Positions 19,733-28,737 of a stretch of 64,000 bases of DNA are shown piece after piece. The position numbers were made by a program, and so were the translations under genes. Origin of the DNA: Burkholderiaceae bacterium (GTDB lineage: Bacteria > Pseudomonadota > Gammaproteobacteria > Burkholderiales > Burkholderiaceae_C). Position 1 is the first letter of the stretch. Each line of letters begins with the position of its first letter. The stretch spans positions 1 through 64,000 of the forward strand of contig JAEUOU010000029.1 of NCBI GenBank assembly GCA_016790575.1. Reading direction: 5' to 3'. Under the pieces are notes generated by a model. That model made no database searches and was not told the origin of the DNA. It was given only the letters and a program-made list of their open reading frames with translations.

Positions 19733-21988
19733 ATGTCTGATTTTCTACTCGCGATCCGCCGGCATGGGCTACGTGTCGGGGTGACTCTCGTTCCGCTACT
19801 GTTCGCACTTTTGCATGCGACGGGTACTCTCCATATCGGCGTCATTCAAACGCTCGATAACATCATCTACGATGCGCGGCTACGCCTGACGATGCCGCGA
19901 ACTATGGATGATCGGGTCGTCATAGTCGACATTGACGAAAAGAGTCTGGCTGAAATCGGGCGGTGGCCATGGTCCCGCGATCACGTTGGCACCATGTTGC
20001 GCGAAATCCTCGGGCGCCAAGGGGCAGCCATCGTCGGCTTCGACGTAGTCTTCGCGGAACCCGATACAAGCTCCGGATTGGCAAAACTCCAGCAACTTGC
20101 ACAAACAGATCTCCAAGGTGTCCAAGGATTCGCCGAAAAAGTCGACAGCCTGAGGGATCGACTTGACTTTGATGCCGCGTTTGCCCGGGCGCTGTCGTCT
20201 CAGCCGGTCGTCCTAGGCTATTATTTCTCCAGCGACCGCGATGGTCGACGTGCCGGGGTACTCCCTCAGCCCGTAATGAATGAGCGCTCCATGGCCGGAC
20301 GTAGTGCGCGCGTGACCAAATGGAACGGTTACGGCTCCAATTTGGCCCAATTCGCCTCCGCAGCGCCAAAGGCAGGCTTTTTCAATGCCATAACCGATGA
20401 CGATGGGGTCGTACGCTCTCTGCCACTGATAGCGGAATTTGAAGGCCGTTATTACGAGTCCCTCGCCCTTGCGATGTTTCGGCATCTGCTTAACTCGCCA
20501 GTGGTCGAGCCCGGATTTCCTAAAGATGTCGTCTTTGCTCGAAAGTACAACAACCTTGAAAGCCTCATACTGAAGGCAGACGGGCAATCGATCGCGATCC
20601 CCGTCGACGACAAGGCGGCGGCACTGGTACCCTTCCGAGGAAACGGGGGGCCTTCCGGCGGGTCTTTCAGATATGTGCCGGCCAGCGATCTTGTTCTAGG
20701 GCGGCTTCCTGAGGGGAATCTGAAGAACCGGATCGTGCTCGTCGGAACCACTGCGCCCGGCTTGCTTGATCTCCGCGTCACGCCAATCAGCGAGGCATAC
20801 CCAGGCGTCGAGACCCATGCCAACCTGATTTCCGGGATGTTGGACGGCAAAATCCTGGTCAAACCGGACTATGCACTGGGTTTTGAAGTGGTCGCCTTGA
20901 TCGTCTCGGGACTGGTGCTTGCACTTGGACTGCCTCTACTCAGCGCAAGCCGAGCGGTTCTCCTCAGCGCATTCATCCTTGTTGTTCTGGTTGGTGTCAA
21001 CATGTGGCTCTATCTCGGCTACGGTTTGGCGCTGCCGCTGGCGTCATCCATCGTTTTGGCAGTACTCGCGTTCGCGATGAACATGAGCTTCGGCTACTTC
21101 GTGGAGAGCCGATCAAAACGCGAACTTGCCAACCTTTTCGGCACCTACGTACCGCCTGAGCTTGTCGATGAGATGGTCAAGGATCCCGACAGTTACAGCA
21201 TGAAAGCCGAAAACCGGGAGCTGACCGTGATGTTCAGCGACATGCGTGGTTTTACCAAGCTCTCGGAGAAGATGGATCCGGTCAAACTGCAGGATTTGCT
21301 CAACAGAGTATTCAGTCGGCTCAGTACCATTATTCGACAACAGAGGGGAACGATAGACAAGTATATGGGTGACTGTGTCATGGCATTCTGGGGTGCCCCA
21401 GTGCCAGCGAATAATCATGCTACTTTGGCATTGCTTGCATCAATGGAAATGGTGCATGAAATTACCCGCATCAATGCAGAGCACAAAGAAATCGGCTTGC
21501 CAGAAATCGGGGTCGGGGTTGGCCTGAATTCCGGACCGATGTGCGTCGGCGACATGGGGTCAGATGTTCGGCGCTCCTACACCGTTATTGGAGATGCGGT
21601 CAATTTGGGATCGCGCCTCGAATCATTGACTCGTTTTTACGGCGTCGACATCATCGTGAGCGAAGCCACTCGGAAACAGGCGGAGTGGTCCTATTGGCTT
21701 GAACTTGACCGGGTGCGCGTCAAAGGCAAAGCCGAAGCCGTTGCGATTTTCTCGCCACTCACCAAAGAAGAGAGCGAATCCCAGAAGAGTGAACTGCGGC
21801 TCTGGCACCAGTTGCTATCAGCCTACAGATCGCAGGATTGGGAACAGGCGGAACTGCTATTGTTGAACCTTGAGCGCATTTCTGCCAAAAAAGTCCTTTG
21901 CTCCGTCTACAAGGAGAGGGTAGCCTACCGGAAGTCGCTGCCTTTCGATCCGTCTTGGGATGGCACGACTGATTTCGAGACGAAGTAA
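19733..21988 (+). CDS. CHASE2-domain class III adenylate cyclase
   Basis: A 751-aa membrane cyclase. N-terminal TM, a large extracytoplasmic CHASE2 domain (VVIVDIDEKSLAEIGRWPWSRD near 60-80), three TM helices (about 385-455), then a class III cyclase catalytic domain. Metal-binding aspartates are D503 (MFSDMRGFT) and D547 (KYMGDCVMAFWG), the purine lysine is K543, and the transition-state N624 and R628 lie in GDAVNLGSRLE. All catalytic residues are therefore present and cAMP synthesis is expected. The C-terminal ~90 residues look helical. ATG 19733 was preferred to TTG 19727. The CHASE2 signature is shared with the kinase upstream, so both may sense the same signal. Confidence 0.94.
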   Translation: MSDFLLAIRRHGLRVGVTLVPLLFALLHATGTLHIGVIQTLDNIIYDARLRLTMPRTMDDRVVIVDIDEKSLAEIGRWPWSRDHVGTMLREILGRQGAAIVGFDVVFAEPDTSSGLAKLQQLAQTDLQGVQGFAEKVDSLRDRLDFDAAFARALSSQPVVLGYYFSSDRDGRRAGVLPQPVMNERSMAGRSARVTKWNGYGSNLAQFASAAPKAGFFNAITDDDGVVRSLPLIAEFEGRYYESLALAMFRHLLNSPVVEPGFPKDVVFARKYNNLESLILKADGQSIAIPVDDKAAALVPFRGNGGPSGGSFRYVPASDLVLGRLPEGNLKNRIVLVGTTAPGLLDLRVTPISEAYPGVETHANLISGMLDGKILVKPDYALGFEVVALIVSGLVLALGLPLLSASRAVLLSAFILVVLVGVNMWLYLGYGLALPLASSIVLAVLAFAMNMSFGYFVESRSKRELANLFGTYVPPELVDEMVKDPDSYSMKAENRELTVMFSDMRGFTKLSEKMDPVKLQDLLNRVFSRLSTIIRQQRGTIDKYMGDCVMAFWGAPVPANNHATLALLASMEMVHEITRINAEHKEIGLPEIGVGVGLNSGPMCVGDMGSDVRRSYTVIGDAVNLGSRLESLTRFYGVDIIVSEATRKQAEWSYWLELDRVRVKGKAEAVAIFSPLTKEESESQKSELRLWHQLLSAYRSQDWEQAELLLLNLERISAKKVLCSVYKERVAYRKSLPFDPSWDGTTDFETK

Positions 21989-21995
21989 GCGTTCC

Positions 21996-22796
21996 ATGGC
22001 GAAAATGACAATCAGAGTTCTCGGGTGTTCTGGCGCCATTGCGAAGGACTGCCGAACTACGGCTTTCTTGGTCGATCAAGACACCCTGATAGATGCCGGA
22101 ACCGGTGTCGGTGACCTGACGTTGGATGAGATGGGCGCTGTTGACCGCGTTTTTCTGACTCATTCCCATCTCGACCATATCGCTGCATTACCACTCATGG
22201 TTGACGCAGTGGCATCGCGACGTCACGCCCCCTTGGAGATCTACGCGCTAGAAGGGACCATTCAGGCCCTGCGACAGCACATATTCAATGACCAGATCTG
22301 GCCGGATTTCAGTCGAATTCCCTCCTTGGAAGCACCCTTTATTCGGTTTATTGAACTCAAGATCGGCGATCAGTTTGTCTTTGGCGACAAAACCATAGAA
22401 GTCCTGCCTGCCGTGCACAGCGTCCCGGCAGTTGGCTATGCAGTCACTCGCAAGGGTCGGTCCTGGGTTTTTTCGGGGGATACCGAGCGAAACCCGGAAT
22501 TCTGGAGGCGAGTCAATCAACTTTCAGTTTCCTCTTTGGTCATCGAAACTGCATTCAGTAACCGGGAGCGGGAACTGGCCAAGCGCAGTTTGCATTTGTC
22601 GCCCAGTGTATTAGCCGAGGAGCTTGACCACATTTCGGAGTCTCAAAGGTTCCCCATCTATATTACGCACACGAAACCAGCGGAAACTGATCAGATCATG
22701 GAAGAGATACAACGATTTGATCAGACTCAACCGGCTGACCCCTCCCAGTCTCACGATATTCGGTGGATGCGAACTGGGCAGATACTGGAAATTTGA
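21996..22796 (+). CDS. Metallo-beta-lactamase-fold protein, class II cAMP phosphodiesterase-like
   Basis: A 266-aa zinc hydrolase fold. The metal motif HSHLDH (H56, H58, D60, H61) followed by I-x-A-L resembles the class II cyclic nucleotide phosphodiesterase signature; further ligands are in PAVHSVPAVGY, SGDTERNP and the C-terminal ITHTKP. It starts eight bases after the adenylate cyclase stop, so the two are almost surely cotranscribed, which supports a role in degrading cAMP. Other MBL-fold hydrolases (RNase Z-like) remain possible on sequence alone. Confidence 0.85.
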   Translation: MAKMTIRVLGCSGAIAKDCRTTAFLVDQDTLIDAGTGVGDLTLDEMGAVDRVFLTHSHLDHIAALPLMVDAVASRRHAPLEIYALEGTIQALRQHIFNDQIWPDFSRIPSLEAPFIRFIELKIGDQFVFGDKTIEVLPAVHSVPAVGYAVTRKGRSWVFSGDTERNPEFWRRVNQLSVSSLVIETAFSNRERELAKRSLHLSPSVLAEELDHISESQRFPIYITHTKPAETDQIMEEIQRFDQTQPADPSQSHDIRWMRTGQILEI

Positions 22797-22806
22797 TCTG
22801 TTTCCC

Positions 22807-22835
22807 GGAGTTGGCGCGTTAGGACTGCGCACTCC
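22807..22835. terminator. Imperfect hairpin between convergent genes
   Basis: GGAGT-(TG)-GCGC ... GCGC-ACTCC forms a bulged stem between the phosphodiesterase-like gene and the kefB-type gene. No T-run is present. It may act as a weak bidirectional terminator. Confidence 0.35.
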
Positions 22836-22879
22836 CCAGCGCCGACAGCCGCTTGGCACATTGACCCCAGTGATTCCGA

Positions 22880-24880
22880 TCAACGTCCGGAACCGGGGCC
22901 ACGCAACAATCGCTCTTCCGCTATTGCAAGCGCTTCTGCCCGTCCCGAAAGAACCAAGATGTCGCCTTCTTTCAGGACGGTATTTTCATCTGCTGAGACA
23001 CTCTGTCCATCAGTCCTTTTGAAGCTGACAATCTGAACCGGAATCGCGGTCAATCCCACTTGTTCGAGCTGGTGATTGATTGAGCGCGCACCAAGTGGAA
23101 GTATCAAGGTCATCAGGCGGTGTTGTCCCACCTCGTTGATCGTATCGTCATCGGCGCCATGGAAATACCCACTCAGCAGGGTGTACCGGGCGTCGCGTTG
23201 TTCCTGAACAATGCGGATCACGCGTCGCATGGGGACACCAACCAAGGCCAGTGCATGGCTTGCAAGCATCAGACTGGCCTCGAAGGCCTCCGGGACGACT
23301 TCTGTAGCACCCGCAGTCCGCAAGCGATCCAGGTCCGCATCGTCAATGGTACGTACAACTGCGGGGACGTTCGGCGCATGTTCATGTACAAGCCGCAAGA
23401 CCTTGAGTGCGCTCGGAGTATCTACGTAAGTGATCACGACCGCGCTTGCGCGGTGCAAACCCGCAGCCATCAGGGCCTGCAGTCGGGCCGCGTCTCCAAA
23501 AACCACCGAGTGGCCCGCAGCGGAAGCCTGCCGAACCCGGTCTGGGTCGAGGTCAAGCGCCATGTAGGCGATGCCTTCGCCTTCCAGAAGACGCGCCATA
23601 CTTTGGCCGCTACGGCCATAGCCACAGATGATCACATGGCGATCGGCGTTGATGGCTTTGCGAGCAATGCTGGTCATCTGCACCGATTGCATCATCCAAT
23701 CACTGGCAACCAGTCGCATGACAATGCGATTGCTGTACATGACGATAAACGGCGTCAGCAGCATCGACAAGATCATGGACGCCAGGATCGGGTTGAACAG
23801 TGTTGCCGGAACCAGATGGTTCTGCCCCGCCAACGTCAGCAGGACAAGCCCGAATTCGCCCGCTTGTGCAAGATAGAGCCCGACCCGAAGCGAGACTCCA
23901 GTGGTCGCGCCACTCAGTCGCACCAGCGAAGAGATCAGCGCCAATTTGAAGATCATCGAAAAGCTCAACAGAAGAAGAACCAAAGGAAGACGGTCAAAAA
24001 CGAGACGCCAATCCAGCATCATCCCGACGGTGATAAAGAACAAACCAAGCAACACATCATGAAAAGGCCGGATATCCGTCTCAACAAGGTGCTTGTATTC
24101 AGTTTCCGAAATCAGCATGCCGGCGACAAACGCCCCCAACGCCAGCGAAAGGCCCGCGCGCTCTGTTAGCCAAGAGAGCAGCAAGGTGATGAACAACAGG
24201 TTCAACATGAAAAGTTCATCACTCTTGCGTCGTGCAACCAGCGTGAGCCACCAGCGCATCACGCGCTGCCCTCCGGTCAGGAGGATCGTGAGCAAGACCA
24301 CGGCCTTCAGCATGGCCCAGCCCAGAGATGGCAACAAACTTCCGGGCTCCGAGGCCAACGCCGGTATCAAGACAAGCAAGGGCACAACGGCAAGGTCCTG
24401 GAAGAGAAGAATGCCAACAACCCGCTTGCCATGTTCTGATTCCAGTTCCAGGCGGTCTGATACCAGTTTCACCACGATCGCGGTACTGCTCATGGACATA
24501 ATGCCGCCGAGCGCGAGCGCAGTCTGCCAGGACATGTCCCACCATCGGGGGATAAGAAAAGCCAAGGCGAGCGACGCAGCGGTTGTCAGAATGATCGTCA
24601 GACCTACCTGCAGGGTCCCCAGACCGAAGACATGTCGGCGCATTGCGCGTAGTTTCGGAAGGCTGAATTCGAGCCCGATGACGAACATGAGGAAGACAAC
24701 GCCGAACTCGGCCAGATGCCGGATGCCTTCGGAGTTCTGTGCAAGGGCCAAGGCGTTTGGTCCGATGAGCACGCCCACGGCGAGGTATCCCAGCATGGGA
24801 GGCAATTTGAAGGTCCGGCACGCCACCACCCCCAGCACGGCCGCAAAGAGATATAGCAGTGTCAATTCCAGTGACGACAT
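22880..24880 (-). CDS. CPA2 cation:proton antiporter with RCK domain (KefB/KefC-like)
   Basis: A 666-aa potassium (or sodium)/proton antiporter. About twelve TM helices cover residues 1-390 (LGYLAVGVLIGPNALAL, FEFGVVFLMFVIGLEFSL-type region, QDLAVVPLLVLIPAL). An RCK-N NAD(H)-binding domain starts at IICGYGRSGQSMARLL and a C-terminal RCK/TrkA-C domain contains INHQLEQVGLTAIPVQIV. In Burkholderiales such genes stand divergently next to kdsD, as here. Glutathione gating, known for E. coli KefB/C, cannot be judged from sequence alone. Confidence 0.93.
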   Translation of the reverse strand: MSSLELTLLYLFAAVLGVVACRTFKLPPMLGYLAVGVLIGPNALALAQNSEGIRHLAEFGVVFLMFVIGLEFSLPKLRAMRRHVFGLGTLQVGLTIILTTAASLALAFLIPRWWDMSWQTALALGGIMSMSSTAIVVKLVSDRLELESEHGKRVVGILLFQDLAVVPLLVLIPALASEPGSLLPSLGWAMLKAVVLLTILLTGGQRVMRWWLTLVARRKSDELFMLNLLFITLLLSWLTERAGLSLALGAFVAGMLISETEYKHLVETDIRPFHDVLLGLFFITVGMMLDWRLVFDRLPLVLLLLSFSMIFKLALISSLVRLSGATTGVSLRVGLYLAQAGEFGLVLLTLAGQNHLVPATLFNPILASMILSMLLTPFIVMYSNRIVMRLVASDWMMQSVQMTSIARKAINADRHVIICGYGRSGQSMARLLEGEGIAYMALDLDPDRVRQASAAGHSVVFGDAARLQALMAAGLHRASAVVITYVDTPSALKVLRLVHEHAPNVPAVVRTIDDADLDRLRTAGATEVVPEAFEASLMLASHALALVGVPMRRVIRIVQEQRDARYTLLSGYFHGADDDTINEVGQHRLMTLILPLGARSINHQLEQVGLTAIPVQIVSFKRTDGQSVSADENTVLKEGDILVLSGRAEALAIAEERLLRGPGSGR

Positions 24881-24924
24881 GACGCCATCCTAGCAATGAA
24901 CCATCCACTCGATAGAATCAAAGC

Positions 24925-25902
24925 ATGACTTTCGATCCCGAACGGGTGATTCAGTTGGCGCGGGAAACTTTGGAAATTGAAGCCAGCGCGCTACTCGCCT
25001 TAAATTCACGCATCTCTCAATCGTTCAGTCAGGCGGTTGAAATCATGCTGAGCGTTCGAGGGCGGATCGTGGTCATGGGCATGGGCAAAAGCGGCCACAT
25101 TGGGCGCAAGATTTCTGCGACTTTGGCCTCAACGGGTACACCTGCGATGTTCGTCCATCCGGCCGAGGCGAGTCACGGGGATCTGGGGATGATCAAACCG
25201 GTGGACATCGTGCTTGCAATCTCCAATAGCGGAGAAAGCGAGGAAATGGTTTCGATCTTGCCGGTTCTCAAACGCTTGGGTGTACCGTTGATCGCCATGA
25301 CCGGAGATCTGAACTCCACCCTGGCACAACATTCCGATGTGGCAATCGACAGCAGCGTCACAAAGGAAGCCTGTCCGCTGAACCTTGCCCCAACAGCCAG
25401 CACGACTGCGCAGCTCGCGCTGGGTGACGCTTTGGCTGTGGCACTTCTTGATGCCCGTGGGTTTCGCGCAGAGGATTTTGCCCGCTCCCACCCCGGCGGG
25501 GCACTCGGGCGGCGCCTGCTCACCCATGTGGCGGACGTCATGCGCGCAGGCAGTGACGTTCCATTTGTAGCGCCGTCCGCCTCCTTCTTTGACTTGATGC
25601 GTGAGATGAGCGCCAAGGGACTGGGAGCCTCGGCTGTTGTTGATTCGGAACGCCGCGTTCTCGGCATCTTTACCGATGGCGACCTGCGTCGTTTGATCGA
25701 GCGAGGAGTTGACCTGCGTCCACTGACTGCCGAGGAAGTCATGCACCGCAATCCTCGTACGGTCCGTGACGATGCGCTCGCCGTCGAAGCGGCGCAACTG
25801 ATGGAACTCAACCGAATCACCAGTGTGCTGGTTGTCGATGCCTCGCAGCGTTTGTGCGGTGCGCTCAACAGCAACGACCTGATGCGTGCAAAAGTCATCT
25901 GA
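24925..25902 (+). CDS. kdsD: D-arabinose 5-phosphate isomerase
   Basis: Converts ribulose 5-phosphate to arabinose 5-phosphate, the first step of KDO synthesis for LPS. 325 aa: SIS domain (GMGKSGHIGRKIS, ISNSGESEE) and two CBS motifs at the C-terminus (about 205-320). It is first of a run kdsD-kdsC-lptC with short gaps or overlaps. Confidence 0.95.
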   Translation: MTFDPERVIQLARETLEIEASALLALNSRISQSFSQAVEIMLSVRGRIVVMGMGKSGHIGRKISATLASTGTPAMFVHPAEASHGDLGMIKPVDIVLAISNSGESEEMVSILPVLKRLGVPLIAMTGDLNSTLAQHSDVAIDSSVTKEACPLNLAPTASTTAQLALGDALAVALLDARGFRAEDFARSHPGGALGRRLLTHVADVMRAGSDVPFVAPSASFFDLMREMSAKGLGASAVVDSERRVLGIFTDGDLRRLIERGVDLRPLTAEEVMHRNPRTVRDDALAVEAAQLMELNRITSVLVVDASQRLCGALNSNDLMRAKVI

Positions 25903-25909
25903 GGTCACT

Positions 25910-26482
25910 GTGCCATCGGAACTGAAACCCGTTGTTGAGTTCACGCCGGAACTACACCTGAAGGCACAGTCGATCCGTATCGCATTTTTTGATGTCGATG
26001 GTGTTCTGACGGATGGCGGTTTGTACTATGACGCCTCCGGCGAGTGCCTCAAGCGCTTCAACGCACTTGACGGACTGGGATTGAAGCTTCTGAACAAGGC
26101 CGGAATTGTCCCGGTTGTCATCTCAGGTCGCGAATCCCCGGCGCTACGTATGCGCCTGACCGACTTGCGCATTGCCCATTTCCAGCTTGGAGCAGAGCGC
26201 AAACTCGAGGTCGCGGAATCGTTTCTGCGTCAGCTCAGCCTCACATGGTCTGACGCCGCCGTCATCGGCGATGACTGGCCCGACATTCCCATGATGGCTC
26301 GGAGCAAGCTTGCATGCGCAACTCCAGCAGCCCATGCCCAAGTCAGGCAACTTGCAGACTACGTTACCCGCTCTGAAGGAGGGCATGGCGCAGCCCGTGA
26401 GTTCTGTGACCTCCTGCTTGTGGCAAGTGGAAACTACGCCCGATTGTTGCGCGCGGTCCAAGACTCCCCATCATCCGGATGA
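25910..26482 (+). CDS. kdsC: 3-deoxy-manno-octulosonate-8-phosphatase
   Basis: HAD-superfamily (type C0) phosphatase releasing KDO from KDO-8-phosphate, 190 aa. Motif I FFDVDGVLTDG with D28/D30, motif II ISGRES, motif IV IGDDWPDIPMM. The start is GTG at 25910, seven bases after the kdsD stop, with GAGG at the right distance; a longer in-frame ORF beginning in kdsD is rejected. It overlaps lptC by four bases. Confidence 0.95.
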   Translation: MPSELKPVVEFTPELHLKAQSIRIAFFDVDGVLTDGGLYYDASGECLKRFNALDGLGLKLLNKAGIVPVVISGRESPALRMRLTDLRIAHFQLGAERKLEVAESFLRQLSLTWSDAAVIGDDWPDIPMMARSKLACATPAAHAQVRQLADYVTRSEGGHGAAREFCDLLLVASGNYARLLRAVQDSPSSG

Positions 26483-27087
26483 ACCGACTCGCACGGCTTT
26501 TCTGGGACAGGCTGTCAATCTACCTGCCTATTTTGCTGATGGGCATGGCAGCCTTGGCGACTTGGTGGCTGGTTCGCGGACTTCCCGCACCCAAGCCGCT
26601 CGACCCATCCCGAGCCGTACGGCACGAGCCAGACTACACCGTGAACGACCTGAAATTGCGCAGCTTCGACCCGGACGGTCGGCTGAAGAGTGAGCTCGCG
26701 GGCCAGGCAGCGATGCACTACCCCGACACTGACACACTTGTATTGACCGACGTCCGCTTGAAGGGGTACGGACAGGAAGGGTGGCTCACCGTCGGCCGCG
26801 CCAACACCGCAACTTCCAATCGAGATGGTTCTTCGGTAACTTTGTCCGGCGCTGTTCGCTTGGAGCGCCGCACGCTCGGGACTTCTGGAGCTGCCAAAAC
26901 CACTTTCTTCGGCGAGCAGCTTGACTACACCCGCAACCCGAATCGGATTCGCTCGGACGCACCGGTGAGGGTGGAACGTGGCAGAGATTGGTTTACTGCC
27001 AACCGGATGGTGCTTGACGACAACGCTGGCACCTTGGTACTGGATGGTGCGGTGAAGGCGCAGTTTTCGCCGCGGGCCCAACCCTGA
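26479..27087 (+). CDS. lptC: LPS export protein LptC
   Basis: Single-span inner-membrane protein (TM about 12-33) whose periplasmic beta-jellyroll passes LPS from LptBFG to LptA. 202 aa. The fold is suggested by the repeated short strands (YTVNDLKLRSFDPDGRLKSELAGQAAMHYPDTDTLVLTDVRL is split here into consecutive strands) and by position directly after kdsC with an ATGA overlap. lptA and lptB, which usually follow, are not in this window. Confidence 0.88.
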   Translation: MNRLARLFWDRLSIYLPILLMGMAALATWWLVRGLPAPKPLDPSRAVRHEPDYTVNDLKLRSFDPDGRLKSELAGQAAMHYPDTDTLVLTDVRLKGYGQEGWLTVGRANTATSNRDGSSVTLSGAVRLERRTLGTSGAAKTTFFGEQLDYTRNPNRIRSDAPVRVERGRDWFTANRMVLDDNAGTLVLDGAVKAQFSPRAQP

Positions 27088-27111
27088 TCGAATTGGAGCA
27101 AGGATTGCGAT

Positions 27112-27885
27112 ATGACCCGTTTGGTTTTCATTACCGGCGCATCCAGTGGAATTGGTCAAGCCCTCGCTCTTGCGTACTACCGGGGCGGCGCACGCCTCGC
27201 ACTGGTTGCCCGAAGGACCGAAGAAGTTCGCGCTTGGGCCGAAGTCCAGGGGCTCGCCGCCGACAGGTACCAAGCGTATTTTGCCGATGTGGCGGAAATT
27301 GACAGCATTGTTCAGGCGGGTGCCGAATGCCTCCGCAAGCAAGGCCTGCCGGATGTCGTGATTGCCAATGCTGGCATCAGCATCGGAATGGATACGAAAG
27401 AACGCGGCGATCTTGACGTGATGGCGCGACTTTTCGCGACCAACAATACAGGCTTGGCGGCCACTTTCCACCCATTCGTAGCAGCCATGGCTGCTCGTGG
27501 TTCGGGCACTCTGGTGGGGATCGGGAGTGTGGCGGGCATCCGGGGGCTGCCCGGCCACGGTGCCTACTGTGCGAGCAAAGCGGCCGTGATCGCGTATTGC
27601 GAGAGCCTTCGCGGTGAGCTGCAAGGCACAGGAGTGCGCGTTGTGACCATTTGCCCCGGATATATTGATACGCCACTGACACGCAAGAATCCTTACCGCA
27701 TGCCTTTTCTCATGCCGGTTGACGAATTCGCCCGCAAGGCGTACGCCGCGATCGACGCGCAGACGAGCTACTGCGTCATACCGTGGCAGATGGGCTGGGT
27801 GGCCAAGTTGCTTCGCCTATTGCCCAATGCGTTGTTTGATCGCCTTTTCCAGGCCCGCCCGCGCAAACTCCGGCAAAGTTCTTGA
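27112..27885 (+). CDS. SDR-family oxidoreductase
   Basis: NAD(P)-dependent short-chain dehydrogenase, 257 aa. Cofactor motif TGASSGIG (9-16), NAG (86-88), catalytic S139, Y152 and K156 (GAYCASKAAV). The C-terminus contains a hydrophobic amphipathic stretch (MGWVAKLLRLLPNALFDRLF) that may bind membranes. It sits 24 bases after lptC, where lptA would be expected. The substrate is unknown; lipid or LPS-related ketones are a guess from context. Confidence 0.9.
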   Translation: MTRLVFITGASSGIGQALALAYYRGGARLALVARRTEEVRAWAEVQGLAADRYQAYFADVAEIDSIVQAGAECLRKQGLPDVVIANAGISIGMDTKERGDLDVMARLFATNNTGLAATFHPFVAAMAARGSGTLVGIGSVAGIRGLPGHGAYCASKAAVIAYCESLRGELQGTGVRVVTICPGYIDTPLTRKNPYRMPFLMPVDEFARKAYAAIDAQTSYCVIPWQMGWVAKLLRLLPNALFDRLFQARPRKLRQSS

Positions 27886-27920
27886 AGCTCACCCGCAAAA
27901 AATACCCGCAAAGAAGCAAT

Positions 27921-27941
27921 AAAGGCCCCGAAGGGCCTTTT
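27921..27941. terminator. Bidirectional intrinsic terminator
   Basis: Stem AAAGGCCC/GGGCCTTT with a CGAA loop and a short T-tail on both strands. It lies between the SDR gene and the convergent RNA-binding protein gene. Confidence 0.85.
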
Positions 27942-27967
27942 CAATTCAGGGGAAAACGGGGCTCTGA

Positions 27968-28432
27968 TCAATAGCCGCCACCGTAGCCGCCACCACCGCT
28001 ACGACCACCACCGCCACCACGCGGGCCCGATCCGTAAGGGCTGCGGAAGCCCCCATCGCCACCGCCGCCTTCGCGGCGACCACCACCGAAACCACCACCA
28101 CCGCCGCCCTCACGGCGACCGCCACCGAAACCACCACCGCCACCGCCACCACCACCGAAACCACCGCTACGGGGCGGGCGGGCTTCCATCGGGCGCGCTT
28201 CGTTCACGACAACGTTACGACCACCCAATGCCTGACCATTCATGCCGCTGATGGCGGCCTGTGCTTCGGCATCACTGCCCATCTCGACAAAGCCAAAACC
28301 TTTGGAACGACCCGTATCGCGTTCCATCATGACTTTAGCGCTGGATACCGCGCCGAACTGGCTGAATGCTTGTTCAAGATCGCCGTCACGCACCGAGTAT
28401 GGGAGGTTGCCGACGTACAGTTTGTTGCCCAT
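27968..28432 (-). CDS. Glycine-rich RNA-binding protein with one RRM
   Basis: A 154-aa protein with an N-terminal RNA recognition motif (RNP2 LYVGNL at 5-10, RNP1 KGFGFVEM at 44-51) and a C-terminal Gly/Arg/Tyr-rich tail of about 70 residues built from GGG-x-GG units with RREGG blocks. This architecture is that of cold-inducible RNA chaperones of bacteria and plants. The ATG at 28432 is preferred to an upstream one because it starts exactly at the RRM and has AGGAG eight bases upstream. That ribosome site is inside an mRNA hairpin (separate entry). Confidence 0.93.
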   Translation of the reverse strand: MGNKLYVGNLPYSVRDGDLEQAFSQFGAVSSAKVMMERDTGRSKGFGFVEMGSDAEAQAAISGMNGQALGGRNVVVNEARPMEARPPRSGGFGGGGGGGGGFGGGRREGGGGGGFGGGRREGGGGDGGFRSPYGSGPRGGGGGRSGGGGYGGGY

Positions 28433-28436
28433 GAAG

Positions 28437-28475
28437 GGGACTCCTAATAAACCAAAAACAAAGCGATGGAGTCCC
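28437..28475 (-). promoter_or_regulatory. Leader hairpin covering the ribosome site of the RRM gene
   Basis: In the mRNA, GGGACTCC (28475-28468) can pair with GGAGTCCC (28444-28437), 8 perfect base pairs with a U-rich 23-nt loop. The second arm contains the Shine-Dalgarno GGAG. This predicts reduced translation unless the hairpin melts or a protein or ribosome opens it. A temperature- or self-binding control of the RNA chaperone is possible. The next ~260 bases upstream (to 28735) hold its promoter region; no gene is seen there. Confidence 0.6.
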
Positions 28476-28737
28476 GAAAACGCATTCAACCATCCGAACG
28501 GAAACTGGGAGAGGACGCGAAACTGACCTGTTCACCGCGAAACGCGACTCAACCCTCACGGATTGAACCAAATACATTATGCGTCAGCTTTTTCCGCTTG
28601 GCTATCCGCACGGACCCGTTAATCCCCCGGCGAGCGGGTGAAAACGCCACAGTTCCGGCCTCTCGCCTTGAGAAACGCCCTCCGAGCCCATCGTTCCGAC
28701 TTGGGTCCCCGGCATGACGCAGTGCGGTAAAATCCCC

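Noticed and set aside
27970-28180. Repetitive GCC/ACC-rich stretch resembling a tandem repeat array
   Set aside because: It is the Gly-rich tail of the RRM protein on the minus strand, not a non-coding array.
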